From positions 1 to 35,289 of the forward strand of contig JAHHHW010000135.1 of assembly GCA_019359115.1 (NCBI GenBank): a stretch of 35,289 nucleotides of DNA, written 5' to 3'. The DNA is from Pelatocladus maniniholoensis HA4357-MV3 (GTDB lineage Bacteria > Cyanobacteriota > Cyanobacteriia > Cyanobacteriales > Nostocaceae). The notes beneath the pieces are model-generated. The model searched no databases, was not told the DNA's origin, and saw only the letters and a program-made list of their open reading frames with translations. How positions within the stretch are numbered: position 1 is the first letter of the stretch; every line of letters starts with the position of its first letter. The position numbers were made by a program, and so were the translations under genes. Shown here in pieces: positions 15,889 to 23,835 of this stretch.

Positions 15889-15896
15889 ATTGTTTA

Positions 15897-16024
15897 TACC
15901 CGCCTGCGAAAGTCTGCTTAAGCAGACTGTTCTGTTTGATTTATTTGAGTCCTATGAAGACAATTTGTGCTATTAACAAAGGGTTTAAACCCTTTGCGGT
16001 ATATTGAAAAAATTGGAATGCTCC
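15897..16024. repeat. Dispersed palindromic repeat, copy A
   Basis: Shares with 29087-29235 the order CGCCTGCGA, AGTCTGCTTAAGCAGACT (perfect palindrome, 15911-15928), TTTGATTTATTTGAGTC, TTGTGCTATTA, GGGTTTAAACCC and TTGAAAA(A)ATTGG(A/G)ATGCT. In this copy CAAAGGGTTTAAACCCTTTG (15977-15996) is a perfect 20-base palindrome. The left end seen in copy B (GGAAGCATCCCAA) is missing here. Confidence 0.75.
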
Positions 16025-16082
16025 TGTTAACTATTAGCTGTATATTCTCTAAGTAAAATTATTTATCTTTTGTGGAAATACT

Positions 16083-16679
16083 ATGGAAAAAGAAATTTGG
16101 TTTCGCTCTTTTGTCTGGATGGATTACAGACTAGCAGTATTATTTACAGTCATCATTCCTTTGATTTTGCTGATTTGGACATTTGTGCAAAAAGCTGAGG
16201 GAATGCAACGCTTGTTAGTTATTTACTGGCGAGTATCTAGTCTTTTGGCTATCACCATTTATTTAATGATTGCTCAATATCCAGTCAGTTTTATCTCTGG
16301 ATTTTTGGCTCGTATCCTCATACCAATTTCACTGTGGTTTTGGGTAGATCTTAATGATGAAATTGAGTATCAGTCTAGCGGCCCGTTAAAGCTGACTTTT
16401 ACTTCTTGGCGCTGGGCAACAACTATTTATTGTATTCTAGGTTCACTTGCCTTTATACCTTTCCTGGGTTGTGCTTTTTCGGAAAATATTAGCAATAATC
16501 CCAATTGTCATATCTGGTTTGAAGCACCCTTAGTATTCAAAGAATGGTTCCATCCCAAAACTAGTGCTGGCTTTCTCGGCTTTCTTGGTATTATTGGTTT
16601 GATATTTTATGTAGGTTATCTGAGCTATTTTGTCTTAATCAAGTTAGGTAAGCAAGGACGTTCGGCTACACAACAGTAA
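16083..16679 (+). CDS. DUF3177 family membrane protein
   Basis: 198 aa. I recognise the cyanobacterial DUF3177 pattern (RSFVWMDYRLAVLFTVIIPLI, then VIYWRVSSLLAITIYLM). About five hydrophobic segments are visible, near residues 15-35, 55-75, 80-95, 115-130 and 165-185, with a short lumenal or periplasmic loop containing Cys (GCAFSENISNNPNCHIW) that could form a disulfide. Function is not known. It has no operon partner: repeats lie upstream and a MITE-like element lies downstream. The ATG follows an AT-rich leader with no strong ribosome-binding site. Confidence 0.8.
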   Translation: MEKEIWFRSFVWMDYRLAVLFTVIIPLILLIWTFVQKAEGMQRLLVIYWRVSSLLAITIYLMIAQYPVSFISGFLARILIPISLWFWVDLNDEIEYQSSGPLKLTFTSWRWATTIYCILGSLAFIPFLGCAFSENISNNPNCHIWFEAPLVFKEWFHPKTSAGFLGFLGIIGLIFYVGYLSYFVLIKLGKQGRSATQQ

Positions 16680-17283
16680 TTCGTTTGTATTTGATAATTG
16701 CTGGTTGTTGAATCTTGCAAATATAGCTTTTAAATTTACCTATTTCTTTTTAGTGTCTTAGAGGATGTTTGAAAAGTCATGATTGATGTATCAAATATTT
16801 TTACCCCACCCTAACCCTCCCCTTGTAAAGGGGAGGGAACCGGATTTCTCTTGTTTCCCCCCTTGCAAAGGAGGGATTAAGGGAGGTAATAATGTAATTA
16901 AAATTACAGCCAATCACTTTTCAAACAACTTCTAAAATAGATGAGATTGCTTTCATATATAAATATCAAGATAATTTATCTCCCTATTGGTAGATTTTAT
17001 TAGGATGAAAATAAAATTAATAACTATCAAATTTTCCTTTGTTTAGAACATATTTTCTTTGCAAAATAGAATCTTCTTTTTAATTAATTACTCTAACTAT
17101 AGAATTATTTTTTGTAATACAAAATATGTTTTCTAGGCAACAAACTACTCTATTAGAAAGAGGTTTACAGAATTTTTAATTTGTAAATTAGACACAGAAT
17201 CAAGGGTGAATTACAAACTCTTTAGATTCTTTAAAACTGCATTTTTTGACAAGAATAAAAACAAAGAAAAACGGAGAATTATT
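16680..17283. other. Intergenic region with MITE-like element
   Basis: 604 bases. A 178-bp inverted-repeat element fills 16758-16935. The remainder (16936-17283) is AT-rich and probably contains the promoter of the KGG-protein gene, whose ribosome-binding site CGGAGA is at 17272-17277. No open frame of note. Confidence 0.6.
16758..16935. mobile_element. MITE-like element with GTTTGAAAAGT ends
   Basis: TTAGAGGATGTTTGAAAAGT near 16758 and ACTTTTCAAACAACTTCTAA ending at 16935 are imperfect inverted repeats. Inside are two G/C hairpins: CCCTCCCCTT-gta-AAGGGGAGGG (15 of this type recur in such genomes; here at 15 kb offset none) at 16815-16837, and CCCCCCTTGCAAAGGAGGG near 16857-16875. There is no coding capacity. 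The ends resemble those of cyanobacterial transposons, so it may be mobilised in trans. Confidence 0.6.
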
Positions 17284-17613
17284 ATGTCAGATACAAGCAA
17301 ACGTGGATTTGCATCCATGGATGAAGATAAGCAGCGTGAAATTGCTAGTAAAGGCGGAAAAGCTGCTCACGAAAAAGGAACTGCACACGAATTTACATCA
17401 GAAGAGGCTAGAGAAGCTGGTCGTAAAGGTGGAGAAACTACAAGCCAAGACCGAGAATTTATGGCAGAGATTGGTCGAGAAGGTGGTAAGCACTCCCACA
17501 GAAGCGATCGCAATGAAAATAATGATAACGAACAAGAACAAGCAAAAGGTACTCAAGGTGGTACCCATGAACAACATGTAAAAGCTGGAAAGCAAAGCCA
17601 CAAGAACAAATAA
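17284..17613 (+). CDS. KGG-repeat stress-induced protein (GsiB-like)
   Basis: 109 aa from the ATG at 17284, which has CGGAGA 7 bases upstream; the open frame reaches back to 17206 but that part is not family-like. Three copies of the KGG-type motif occur: ASKGGKAAHEKG, EAGRKGGETTSQ and EIGREGGKHSH, with a preceding RGFASMDEDKQREIA as in GsiB/YciG proteins. The remainder is hydrophilic, Glu/Asn/Lys-rich and probably disordered. Members are hydrophilin-like proteins induced by desiccation, salt or general stress. A TAGAGACGC hairpin just downstream may act as a terminator. Confidence 0.9.
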   Translation: MSDTSKRGFASMDEDKQREIASKGGKAAHEKGTAHEFTSEEAREAGRKGGETTSQDREFMAEIGREGGKHSHRSDRNENNDNEQEQAKGTQGGTHEQHVKAGKQSHKNK

Positions 17614-17646
17614 AGCCGACTAACTATCTGAGTGGGTTTTAATTTG

Positions 17647-17672
17647 TAGAGACGCAAAATTTCGCGTCTCTA
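17647..17672. repeat. TAGAGACGC hairpin, possible terminator
   Basis: TAGAGACGC (17647-17655) and GCGTCTCTA (17664-17672) pair perfectly around an 8-base loop and are followed by TAATTTTATGTTTTTTT. One of a family of related hairpins in the window. The U-rich tail makes termination of the KGG transcript plausible. Confidence 0.65.
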
Positions 17673-17827
17673 TAATTTTATGTTTTTTTAAGTTTATTTA
17701 CGTTTAAATAAGAGCGATCGCAACTTTTTCATACAATTGCCACCACGCTTTTATGCTGATTTGTTAGCCTGATTTAAAGTAAACTCAAACTTTGCTGACT
17801 TCAGTAAATATTTTTCTGTACCTTAAC

Positions 17828-20608
17828 ATGCGTTTGTTCAGTAAGCGGCTTGCATATATTCTTCTTGGCTTGTTCCTCAGTTTTACTCTGAGTGGAGTAT
17901 TCATAACTAATAACTTCAGTTATGCTGTCACACCAGCCCCTGAAACTTCTCTAACACAAGGGGTGCGTAAAACTGTTCTGGATAATGGCTTAACAGTGCT
18001 GACAAAGGAAGTTCATACTGCACCTGTAGTCAGTGTGCAAGTTTGGTATAAAGTTGGTTCACGCAACGAAAAAGCAGGGGAAAATGGCATTTCCCATCAA
18101 TTAGAACATTTAATGTTCAAAGGTACTAAAGACCGTCCAGTGCAGTTTGGTCGATTATTTAGTGCTTTGGGTAGTCAGTTTAACGCTTTTACCACTTACG
18201 ATGAAACCGCTTATTTTGGTACGGTAGAGCAGGACAAACTAGAAGCACTGCTGACTCTAGAAGCCGATCGCATGGAAAACTCTTTAATAGGAGCCGAACA
18301 ATTAAACAGTGAAAAGCGTGTGGTAATTTCTGAGTTACAAGGATACGAAAATTCTCCTGGTTATCGCCTCAACCGCGCTGTCATGCGATCTGCATTTGCG
18401 AACCGTCCCTATGGCTTACCTGTAGGAGGGACAAAAGCCGATGTCGAGAAATTTACAGTTGAGCAAGTGCAAAATTATTACCATAATTATTACAGCCCTG
18501 ACAACGCAACTTTGGTAATTACAGGTGATTTTGCTACCGAACCAACTTTAAAAGTTATACAAAAAACTTTTGGTAAGTTACCGAAAACAAGAAATGAGAA
18601 CACCGGGACAAGGAGACGCAAAGACGCGGTGACTCAAGAAAAACTCCCCCTGTCTTCTTCTGATACTAAAAAATCTCCTATTGTCTTAAAACAACCAGGA
18701 AGTGCAGCACTTTTGCAAGTTGTTTATCCATTACCAAATGTTCATCATCCAGATGTAGCTGCAATTGATGTTATGGATGCAGTTATCACAGGTGGACGTA
18801 GTTCTCAGCTTTATCAAGCTTTAGTAGAATCTGGTCTAGCTAGTTCAATTAGTGCTAGTCCGGTAGAATTAATTGAACCAGGTTGGTACGATATTAGTGT
18901 GACAGCTGCTCCTGGTCAGGAATTATCAAAAATTAACCAGGTATTGCAAACTTCTCTGACCAAAATACAACAACAACCAGTCACGACAGCAGAGTTAAAT
19001 CGAGCTAAAACACTGCTAAAGACTTCTTTTATACTTAATAACCAGGATATTACCAGTCAAGCCAATTTACTTGGACTTTACCAAACTGTCGCTGGAGATT
19101 ATCGCTACGTAGAACGGTATTTGCAGGCGATCGCCAAAGTTACACCACTAGATGTGCAGCGAGTTGCGAAAACTTACCTCAATCCTGGTAAACAAACTAT
19201 TGGCTTTTTTGAACCCACCCAACCAGACGGTAAATCAGGGACTTCTAATAGCGGTTCTGGTCGGACGGTGGAAAACTTCAGTCCTGGGAAACCTGTAGAT
19301 CCAGCAGAACTGGCTAAATATCTACCTCCAGCGACATCAACCACGACTTCTCAAAATCAACCTCTACCAGAGGAATTTACTCTTAAGAATGGCTTACGAG
19401 TTTTGTTGTTGCGCGATCGCAGTGTCCCCACCGTCAATTTGAGTGGAAATATTGATGGAGGTAGTGAGTTTGATACTAATTCTCAAGCTGGACTCGCAAA
19501 TCTTGTTGCAGCTAATTTAATGAATGGGACACAGACACAAAATGCTCTTAGCATTGCTCAAAAGTTAGAAGACCGAGGAGTTGGCTTAAACTTTAATGCT
19601 AGCCGTGAGGGAGTCAGTATAAATGGGAATGGACTGTCTGCGAATCTACCGATTATGATTCAAACCTTGGCAGATGTTGTTCAAAATGCTACCTTCCCCA
19701 GTGATCAGTTGGAATTGAGTCGAGATAGAGCGTTGACAAGTCTGAAAATCCAGTTAGATGATCCTCGTGGACTGGGACGACGGGTATTCCAGCAAGCAAT
19801 TTATCCAGAAAACCATCCTTTTTATAGTTTTCCCACAGAGAAAAGCTTAAAGAGTATTTCTCGTCAAGACTTGGTGAAGTTTTATAAGGAACACTACCGA
19901 CCAGATGCTACAACGATCGCTTTGGTTGGAGATTTTGACCCAGCTAGGGTCAAAGCTTTGCTGAATAAAGCTTTCAGTAAATGGCAAGCTCAGGGTAAAC
20001 CAGTCAACATTAGTCTACCACCAGTATCGTTACCAAAATCTACAAAACGCGTCAACCCAGTGATTCCTGGTAAGGCGGAAGCTGTGACTTATCTTGGTTA
20101 TAACGGTATTTCCCGTAAAGATCCTCGTTTTTATCCTGCTTTGGTACTCAATCAAATTTTAGGTGGCGATACTTTATCTAGCCGCTTGGGTACAGAAGTA
20201 CGCGATCGCCAAGGTTTAACCTATGGTATTTACAGCGCTTTTGCTGCTGGTAGTCAGCCAGGGCCATTTTTAATTCAAATGCAGACCGCTCCTAATGATA
20301 CCCAAAAGGCGATCGCCAGCACCATCGCTTTACTTAAGCAGGTGCGAGAACAGGGTATAACTGAAGCGGAATTAAACACAGCAAAACGCTCAATTACCAA
20401 CAGTTACCCTGTAGATTTAGCAAATCCCAGTGACGTAGCGGATTTAATTTTGAAAAATTCCGTCTATGGACTATCTTTAGCAGAAATCAAAGAATTTCCT
20501 CAGCAAATTGACGCAGTGAATATGGCTCAAGTAAAGCAGGTAATTAAAGATTTGATTCATCCAGAGAATCTTGTAATTGTGACTGCTGGACCAGGGGGAG
20601 ATCAATAG
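17828..20608 (+). CDS. M16 family zinc peptidase, two-domain
   Basis: 926 aa from the ATG at 17828; a TTG 12 codons upstream is also in frame. The N-terminus MRLFSKRLAYILLGLFLSF is a signal peptide or anchor, so the enzyme acts outside the cytosol. The first M16 half (residues ~45-500) has the inverted zinc motif HQLEH (His90, Glu93, His94) and Glu169 in VVISELQ as third ligand. The second half (~530-920) has no HxxEH (GLANLVAANLMNGT at the matching place) and ends with RQGLTYGIYSAF, the substrate-contact R/Y element. This active plus inactive arrangement is normal for M16B chains. Residues ~256-282 are an Arg/Lys/Ser-rich insertion encoded by repeat-like DNA. A hairpin terminator follows. 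Confidence 0.92.
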   Translation: MRLFSKRLAYILLGLFLSFTLSGVFITNNFSYAVTPAPETSLTQGVRKTVLDNGLTVLTKEVHTAPVVSVQVWYKVGSRNEKAGENGISHQLEHLMFKGTKDRPVQFGRLFSALGSQFNAFTTYDETAYFGTVEQDKLEALLTLEADRMENSLIGAEQLNSEKRVVISELQGYENSPGYRLNRAVMRSAFANRPYGLPVGGTKADVEKFTVEQVQNYYHNYYSPDNATLVITGDFATEPTLKVIQKTFGKLPKTRNENTGTRRRKDAVTQEKLPLSSSDTKKSPIVLKQPGSAALLQVVYPLPNVHHPDVAAIDVMDAVITGGRSSQLYQALVESGLASSISASPVELIEPGWYDISVTAAPGQELSKINQVLQTSLTKIQQQPVTTAELNRAKTLLKTSFILNNQDITSQANLLGLYQTVAGDYRYVERYLQAIAKVTPLDVQRVAKTYLNPGKQTIGFFEPTQPDGKSGTSNSGSGRTVENFSPGKPVDPAELAKYLPPATSTTTSQNQPLPEEFTLKNGLRVLLLRDRSVPTVNLSGNIDGGSEFDTNSQAGLANLVAANLMNGTQTQNALSIAQKLEDRGVGLNFNASREGVSINGNGLSANLPIMIQTLADVVQNATFPSDQLELSRDRALTSLKIQLDDPRGLGRRVFQQAIYPENHPFYSFPTEKSLKSISRQDLVKFYKEHYRPDATTIALVGDFDPARVKALLNKAFSKWQAQGKPVNISLPPVSLPKSTKRVNPVIPGKAEAVTYLGYNGISRKDPRFYPALVLNQILGGDTLSSRLGTEVRDRQGLTYGIYSAFAAGSQPGPFLIQMQTAPNDTQKAIASTIALLKQVREQGITEAELNTAKRSITNSYPVDLANPSDVADLILKNSVYGLSLAEIKEFPQQIDAVNMAQVKQVIKDLIHPENLVIVTAGPGGDQ
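18593..18672 (+). repeat. Repeat-like DNA in frame inside M16 gene
   Basis: CCGGGACAAGGAGACGCAAA followed by GACGCGG resembles the GGGGACAAGGAG and GACGCG strings found between genes in this window. It encodes residues ~256-282 (NTGTRRRKDA and then EKLPLSSSDTKK), a charged linker after the fourth strand region of the first domain. The frame is retained. The exact borders are uncertain. Confidence 0.45.
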
Positions 20609-20646
20609 TACGACAAGGGAAGGGGGACAAGGAGGACACAAACATT

Positions 20647-20673
20647 AAAACCCACTTAAAGCAAGTGGGTTTT
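20647..20673. terminator. Bidirectional hairpin terminator
   Basis: AAAACCCACTT and AAGTGGGTTTT form an 11-base perfect stem around AAAGC. The U-run is part of the stem on both strands, so it can end the M16 transcript (plus) and the tRNA-Leu transcript (minus). Confidence 0.85.
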
Positions 20674-20724
20674 AACTATTAGCCTGCGCTTGAGTCGCGG
20701 GCGGGATTTTTAAGTTAAAAAATA

Positions 20725-20805
20725 TGCGGATGGCGAGACTCGAACTCGCAAGGCAAAGCCACACGCCCCTCAAACGTGCGCGTATACCAATTCCGCCACA
20801 TCCGC
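20725..20805 (-). tRNA. tRNA-Leu (anticodon GAG)
   Basis: 81 bases. Acceptor stem GCGGATG/CATCCGC with discriminator A. D arm GGCGGAATTGGTATACGC. Anticodon stem CACGT/GCGTG with loop TTGAGGG, anticodon GAG, reading CUC/CUU leucine codons. The long type II variable arm (TGGCTTTGCCT) supports Leu, and the T arm is GCGAG-TTCGAGT-CTCGC. The 3' CCA is not encoded. It lies antisense to and downstream of the M16 gene. Confidence 0.95.
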
Positions 20806-20944
20806 AAGGTTGCACTAATGACTAAATATAGCACAACAAAATCACTATAGTGGAGTCATAATTAAATTTTTCACAAATTCAAGACTCTGTATGTACAAGA
20901 TTTTGACTCTTGACCCATTAGACTGGCAGAAAATAGCATTTTAG

Positions 20945-21007
20945 GGGAGAGTACTCATGGGACAAAGCCTTTCTCTAGGGTGGAAACGCTCTACGGGAGC
21001 TTTTTGC
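20945..21007 (+). ncRNA. Possible small RNA with terminator-like end
   Basis: The GC content rises sharply against the AT-rich surroundings. GGGGAGAG can pair (with G-U) to CTTTCTCT. The single-stranded GGTGGAAACGC recalls the GGAAAC loop of cyanobacterial Yfr2-type RNAs. GCTC-TACGG-GAGC followed by TTTTT resembles a short intrinsic terminator. I cannot run a covariance model, so this is a hypothesis. The alternative is a 30-aa open frame starting at 20957. Confidence 0.25.
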
Positions 21008-21070
21008 AGGTACAGTGAACAGTTATCAGGCTTATGCTCAGAGGCTTAAACTCAATAAATGAAACAAATA

Positions 21071-21101
21071 ACAGATAACTGATAATTGATAACTGTTAAC
21101 T
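21071..21101. repeat. Heptamer STRR run upstream of accC
   Basis: ACAGATAACTGATAATTGAT then AACTGTTAACT: degenerate GATAACT/GTTAACT heptamers. The same heptamers flank accC on its other side at 22598-22653 in inverted orientation. Confidence 0.65.
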
Positions 21102-21245
21102 CCTGTCATAATTTTAAATCAGGCGAAAGCGTTGTTTTAAACTAGCTGGGAGAAAATGTCAACCAAGGGCTGAATTGTCAACACCTATCCATTACACTTG
21201 GTGACTTCTTTAGTCAATTTACTTAACTTATATCGACACTAAAAG

Positions 21246-22589
21246 ATGAAGTTTGACAAAATATTAATTGCTAATCGGGGAGAAATCGCGCTTCGCATTC
21301 TCCGGGCCTGTGAAGAAATGGGAATAGCAACTGTGGCGGTACACTCTACTGTTGATCGCAATGCACTCCATGTCCAACTAGCGGATGAAGCTGTTTGCAT
21401 TGGCGAAGCTGCTAGCAGTAAAAGTTATCTAAATATTCCTAATATTATTGCCGCAGCCTTGACACGCAATGCTACTGCTATTCATCCTGGTTATGGTTTT
21501 TTGGCAGAAAATGCTCGGTTTGCAGAAATTTGTGCAGATCACCATATTGCTTTTATTGGCCCTTCTCCAGAAGCAATTCGGTTGATGGGAGATAAATCCA
21601 CAGCCAAAGAAACCATGCAAAAAGCAGGAGTACCAACAGTACCAGGTAGCGATGGTTTGTTAGAGTCAGACAAAGAAGGATTGGCGATCGCTCAAAAAAT
21701 GGGCTACCCCGTAATGATTAAAGCCACTGCTGGTGGTGGTGGACGGGGTATGCGTCTAGTACGCTCAGAAAGCGAATTTATCAAGTCTTTTCAAGCAGCC
21801 CAAGGCGAAGCAGGAGCCGCTTTTGGTAACTCTGGGGTTTATTTAGAAAAATTTATTGAACGTCCGCGCCACATTGAATTTCAAATTTTGGCGGATAATT
21901 ACGGAAACGTGATCCATTTAGGTGAACGGGATTGCTCTATTCAACGTCGTAATCAAAAATTACTGGAAGAAGCCCCTAGTCCAGCTCTTGACCCAGAACT
22001 ACGGGAAAAAATGGGGCAAGCAGCTGTAAAAGCAGCTCAATTTATCAATTATACTGGCGCCGGAACTATCGAATTTCTCTTAGATAGATCTGGTGATTTT
22101 TATTTTATGGAAATGAATACCCGCATTCAAGTTGAACATCCTGTTACAGAAATGATTACAGGGGTAGACTTGGTTGTTGAACAGATCCGTGTCGCTCAAG
22201 GGGAAAGACTAAAACTTACCCAAGATCAAGTGGTTTTACGAGGTCATGCGATCGAATGTCGGATCAACGCCGAAGATCCCGACCACGATTTTCGTCCTGC
22301 TCCTGGTAGAATCAGTGGCTATCTCCCACCCGGAGGCCCTGGTGTCCGCATAGATTCTCACGTCTACACCGACTATCAAATTCCCCCTTATTATGACTCT
22401 TTGATCGGTAAACTAATTGTCTGGGGACAAGACCGTCCTACAGCTATCAACCGCATGAAACGAGCGCTGCAAGAGTGTGCAATCACAGGACTACCAACTA
22501 CAATCAGTTTTCATCAAAAAATTATGGAAAACCCACAATTTTTACAGGGTAACGTTTACACCAGTTTTATACAAGACATGCAAGGCTAG
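21246..22589 (+). CDS. accC: Acetyl-CoA carboxylase biotin carboxylase subunit
   Basis: 447 aa, normal length. Carboxylates the biotin on BCCP (AccB) using ATP and bicarbonate, the first half of malonyl-CoA synthesis for fatty acids. The N-terminal domain begins [19 protein letters not shown]. The ATP-grasp glycine loop is [12 protein letters not shown], the catalytic region is [15 protein letters not shown], and the C-terminal domain includes [16 protein letters not shown]. No accA, accB or accD lies adjacent, as is usual in cyanobacteria. Heptamer repeats bracket the gene. The ATG at 21246 ([12 protein letters not shown]) is the family start, although no strong ribosome-binding site is visible. 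Confidence 0.97.
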   Translation: MKFDKILIANRGEIALRILRACEEMGIATVAVHSTVDRNALHVQLADEAVCIGEAASSKSYLNIPNIIAAALTRNATAIHPGYGFLAENARFAEICADHHIAFIGPSPEAIRLMGDKSTAKETMQKAGVPTVPGSDGLLESDKEGLAIAQKMGYPVMIKATAGGGGRGMRLVRSESEFIKSFQAAQGEAGAAFGNSGVYLEKFIERPRHIEFQILADNYGNVIHLGERDCSIQRRNQKLLEEAPSPALDPELREKMGQAAVKAAQFINYTGAGTIEFLLDRSGDFYFMEMNTRIQVEHPVTEMITGVDLVVEQIRVAQGERLKLTQDQVVLRGHAIECRINAEDPDHDFRPAPGRISGYLPPGGPGVRIDSHVYTDYQIPPYYDSLIGKLIVWGQDRPTAINRMKRALQECAITGLPTTISFHQKIMENPQFLQGNVYTSFIQDMQG

Positions 22590-22597
22590 AGGGTGAT

Positions 22598-22653
22598 TCA
22601 GTTATCAGTTATCAGTTATCAAATTCTATTATTTACTGTTAACTGTTAACTGA
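22598..22653. repeat. Heptamer STRR run downstream of accC
   Basis: Three CAGTTAT units followed, after a short AT spacer, by ACTGTTA/ACTGTTAACTGA units. They are complementary to the run upstream of accC and could pair with it in a transcript. Confidence 0.7.
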
Positions 22654-22670
22654 TTTATAACCAGCAACAT

Positions 22671-22958
22671 CTATCTAGACATCATAATCAGTAGTCCTTG
22701 CTGACCAAGAAGAATTTCTCTAACAAAACTAAAAATACCAACCCAAATAATCGGTGTAATATCCACCCCACCAATGGGTGGAACTAACTTCCGCATTGGT
22801 ATCAAAAATGGCTCTGTTGGCCAAGCTACTAAGTTAAAAGGCAAGCGATTTAGATCTACTTGGGGATACCAAGTTAGAACTATACGAAAAATAAATAAAA
22901 GTGTCATCAATCCCAGTCCTAGACCGAGAATCCAAGCTGTAAGGTTAATACCAGTCAT
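22671..22958 (-). CDS. YggT family membrane protein
   Basis: 95 aa. Two hydrophobic segments (residues ~8-28 and ~66-82) flank a conserved loop with RIVLTWYP and PTEPFLIPMRKLVPPIGGVD, the YggT/Ycf19 signature. Family members in cyanobacteria and plastids are implicated in cytochrome maturation, nucleoid distribution or division-related membrane processes, but the role here is not determined. It is convergent with accC and divergent from psbX. The ATG start is consistent with family length. Confidence 0.9.
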   Translation of the reverse strand: MTGINLTAWILGLGLGLMTLLFIFRIVLTWYPQVDLNRLPFNLVAWPTEPFLIPMRKLVPPIGGVDITPIIWVGIFSFVREILLGQQGLLIMMSR

Positions 22959-23066
22959 GGTACGAGTTTCTCACTCTCTGCAATAAACAAAAAAAAAACA
23001 GGCGGAACTTATCAATTTTGAAACTTTGTTAAGCCTAACCATTATTATTTTAGCTAAATGATGTCT

Positions 23067-23124
23067 TGTAAATGGGTGTGGGGTGTAGAGGTGTTAAACC
23101 CTTACACTCCCATACCTATTTACA
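23067..23124. repeat. Imperfect long hairpin
   Basis: TGTAAATGGGTGTGGGG at the left and CTCCCATACCTATTTACA at the right pair over about 20 bases with a few G-U/mismatch positions around an 18-base loop. No U-run follows, and it lies between divergent genes. Confidence 0.7.
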
Positions 23125-23174
23125 AACTAGTCTATGTCCCAATACAGTTCAGTTAAGCCCTTGGACAAATAAGA

Positions 23175-23310
23175 GCAAAACTGGGCAACCTTATATATTT
23201 TGCCCACATTTAATATCTAGGAGTGGAGGTGGCAGCAAGGGGATTTTGTAGTTTGGAATACAATTCATTCTCTAATCAAACCCCCTTGCTGCAAGGTTGC
23301 CCAGTTTTGC
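23175..23310. repeat. Split inverted repeat upstream of psbX
   Basis: GCAAAACTGGGCAACCTT (23175-23192) is the perfect reverse complement of 23293-23310. GCAGCAAGGGG (23232-23242) is the perfect reverse complement of 23282-23292. On the right the two arms are contiguous, while on the left 39 bases separate them, so the fold would have a large one-sided bulge. Confidence 0.85.
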
Positions 23311-23340
23311 ATACTGAAGAGTGAAACCCCACAATCTTTT

Positions 23341-23388
23341 GTACCAGACGCGTAGCAAGACCCCACAGGGTAATTTCGCGTCTGGTAC
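23341..23388. repeat. GTACCAGACGCG hairpin
   Basis: GTACCAGACGCG (23341-23352) and CGCGTCTGGTAC (23377-23388) are perfectly complementary with a 24-base loop. The stem end GACGCG matches the GTAGAGACGCG hairpin family, with both strands changed in the outer half. Confidence 0.85.
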
Positions 23389-23507
23389 ACACCAATTTTC
23401 TGTACTAAAAATCCTTAACTAAACCGTATTGGTCTATGTCCTATCAACCCAAGGGTGTAATAGACTATTAAAATTAAGGTAAAGTCTGTAGAAAAAGGTT
23501 GAAAAGT

Positions 23508-23627
23508 ATGACGCCTTCTTTAGCAAATTTTCTTTGGAGCCTGCTTTGGGGTAGTGTAATTGTCGTTGTCCCTATTACAGTGGGATTGGTTTTTATTAGC
23601 CAAAAAGATAAAATCCAACGTTCTTAA
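23508..23627 (+). CDS. psbX: Photosystem II protein PsbX
   Basis: 39 aa: [20 protein letters not shown] followed by [20 protein letters not shown] single transmembrane helix (residues ~8-31) with a short polar tail is the standard PsbX form. PsbX sits at the periphery of photosystem II near cytochrome b559 and influences plastoquinone exchange. Its short length hides it from ordinary gene finders. AAGGT lies about 14 bases upstream of the ATG. A GTAGAGACGCG hairpin follows the gene, and ycf66 lies next downstream. Confidence 0.95.
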   Translation: MTPSLANFLWSLLWGSVIVVVPITVGLVFISQKDKIQRS

Positions 23628-23689
23628 TAATTACCTACGGGATTTAGTTTGACTTTCAAAACCAGTAGCTTTTTAGCTTTGGGTAGTTT

Positions 23690-23758
23690 GTAGAGACGCG
23701 ACTGGCAAAGCGTACGGTTGTAAATAGCACGGCGCAGCCTTTAATGTCGCGTCTCTAC
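23690..23758. repeat. GTAGAGACGCG hairpin downstream of psbX
   Basis: GTAGAGACGCGA (23690-23701) and TCGCGTCTCTAC (23747-23758) are perfect complements with a 45-base interior containing its own partial GC-rich pairing (GCGTACGG, CACGGCGC). Same family as 17647-17672. Confidence 0.85.
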
Positions 23759-23835
23759 AATATATTTAGTGACTTGTTAAAGTAGAGATTTAAATACCAA
23801 CTCGCTAACATAGATTTGATATTAGGAAAAAAACA

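Larger units (their letters stand above)
15608..16082. other. Intergenic region filled with palindromic repeats
   Basis: 475 bases after CP12. It holds a second copy of the ATGCTTAGGTA string (15746-15756), a nested hairpin at 15824-15888 and a palindrome-rich dispersed repeat at 15897-16024. The 62-codon frame at 15819-16007 simply reads through these repeats. Confidence 0.7.
20806..21245. other. Intergenic region upstream of accC
   Basis: 440 bases between tRNA-Leu and accC. It contains a possible small RNA at about 20945-21007, a GTTATCA/GTTAACT-type heptamer run at 21071-21101, and about 140 bases that should hold the accC promoter. A 30-codon frame at 20957 preceded by AGGGGAG is too short to judge. 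Confidence 0.5.
22959..23507. other. Divergent intergenic region rich in inverted repeats
   Basis: 549 bases between yggT and psbX. It contains three separate inverted repeats (23067-23124, 23175-23310 and 23341-23388), leaving only about 120 bases before psbX for its promoter and leader. Confidence 0.75.

Noticed and set aside
15819-16007. 62-codon plus-strand frame
   Set aside because: It translates the nested hairpin and the dispersed palindromic repeat.
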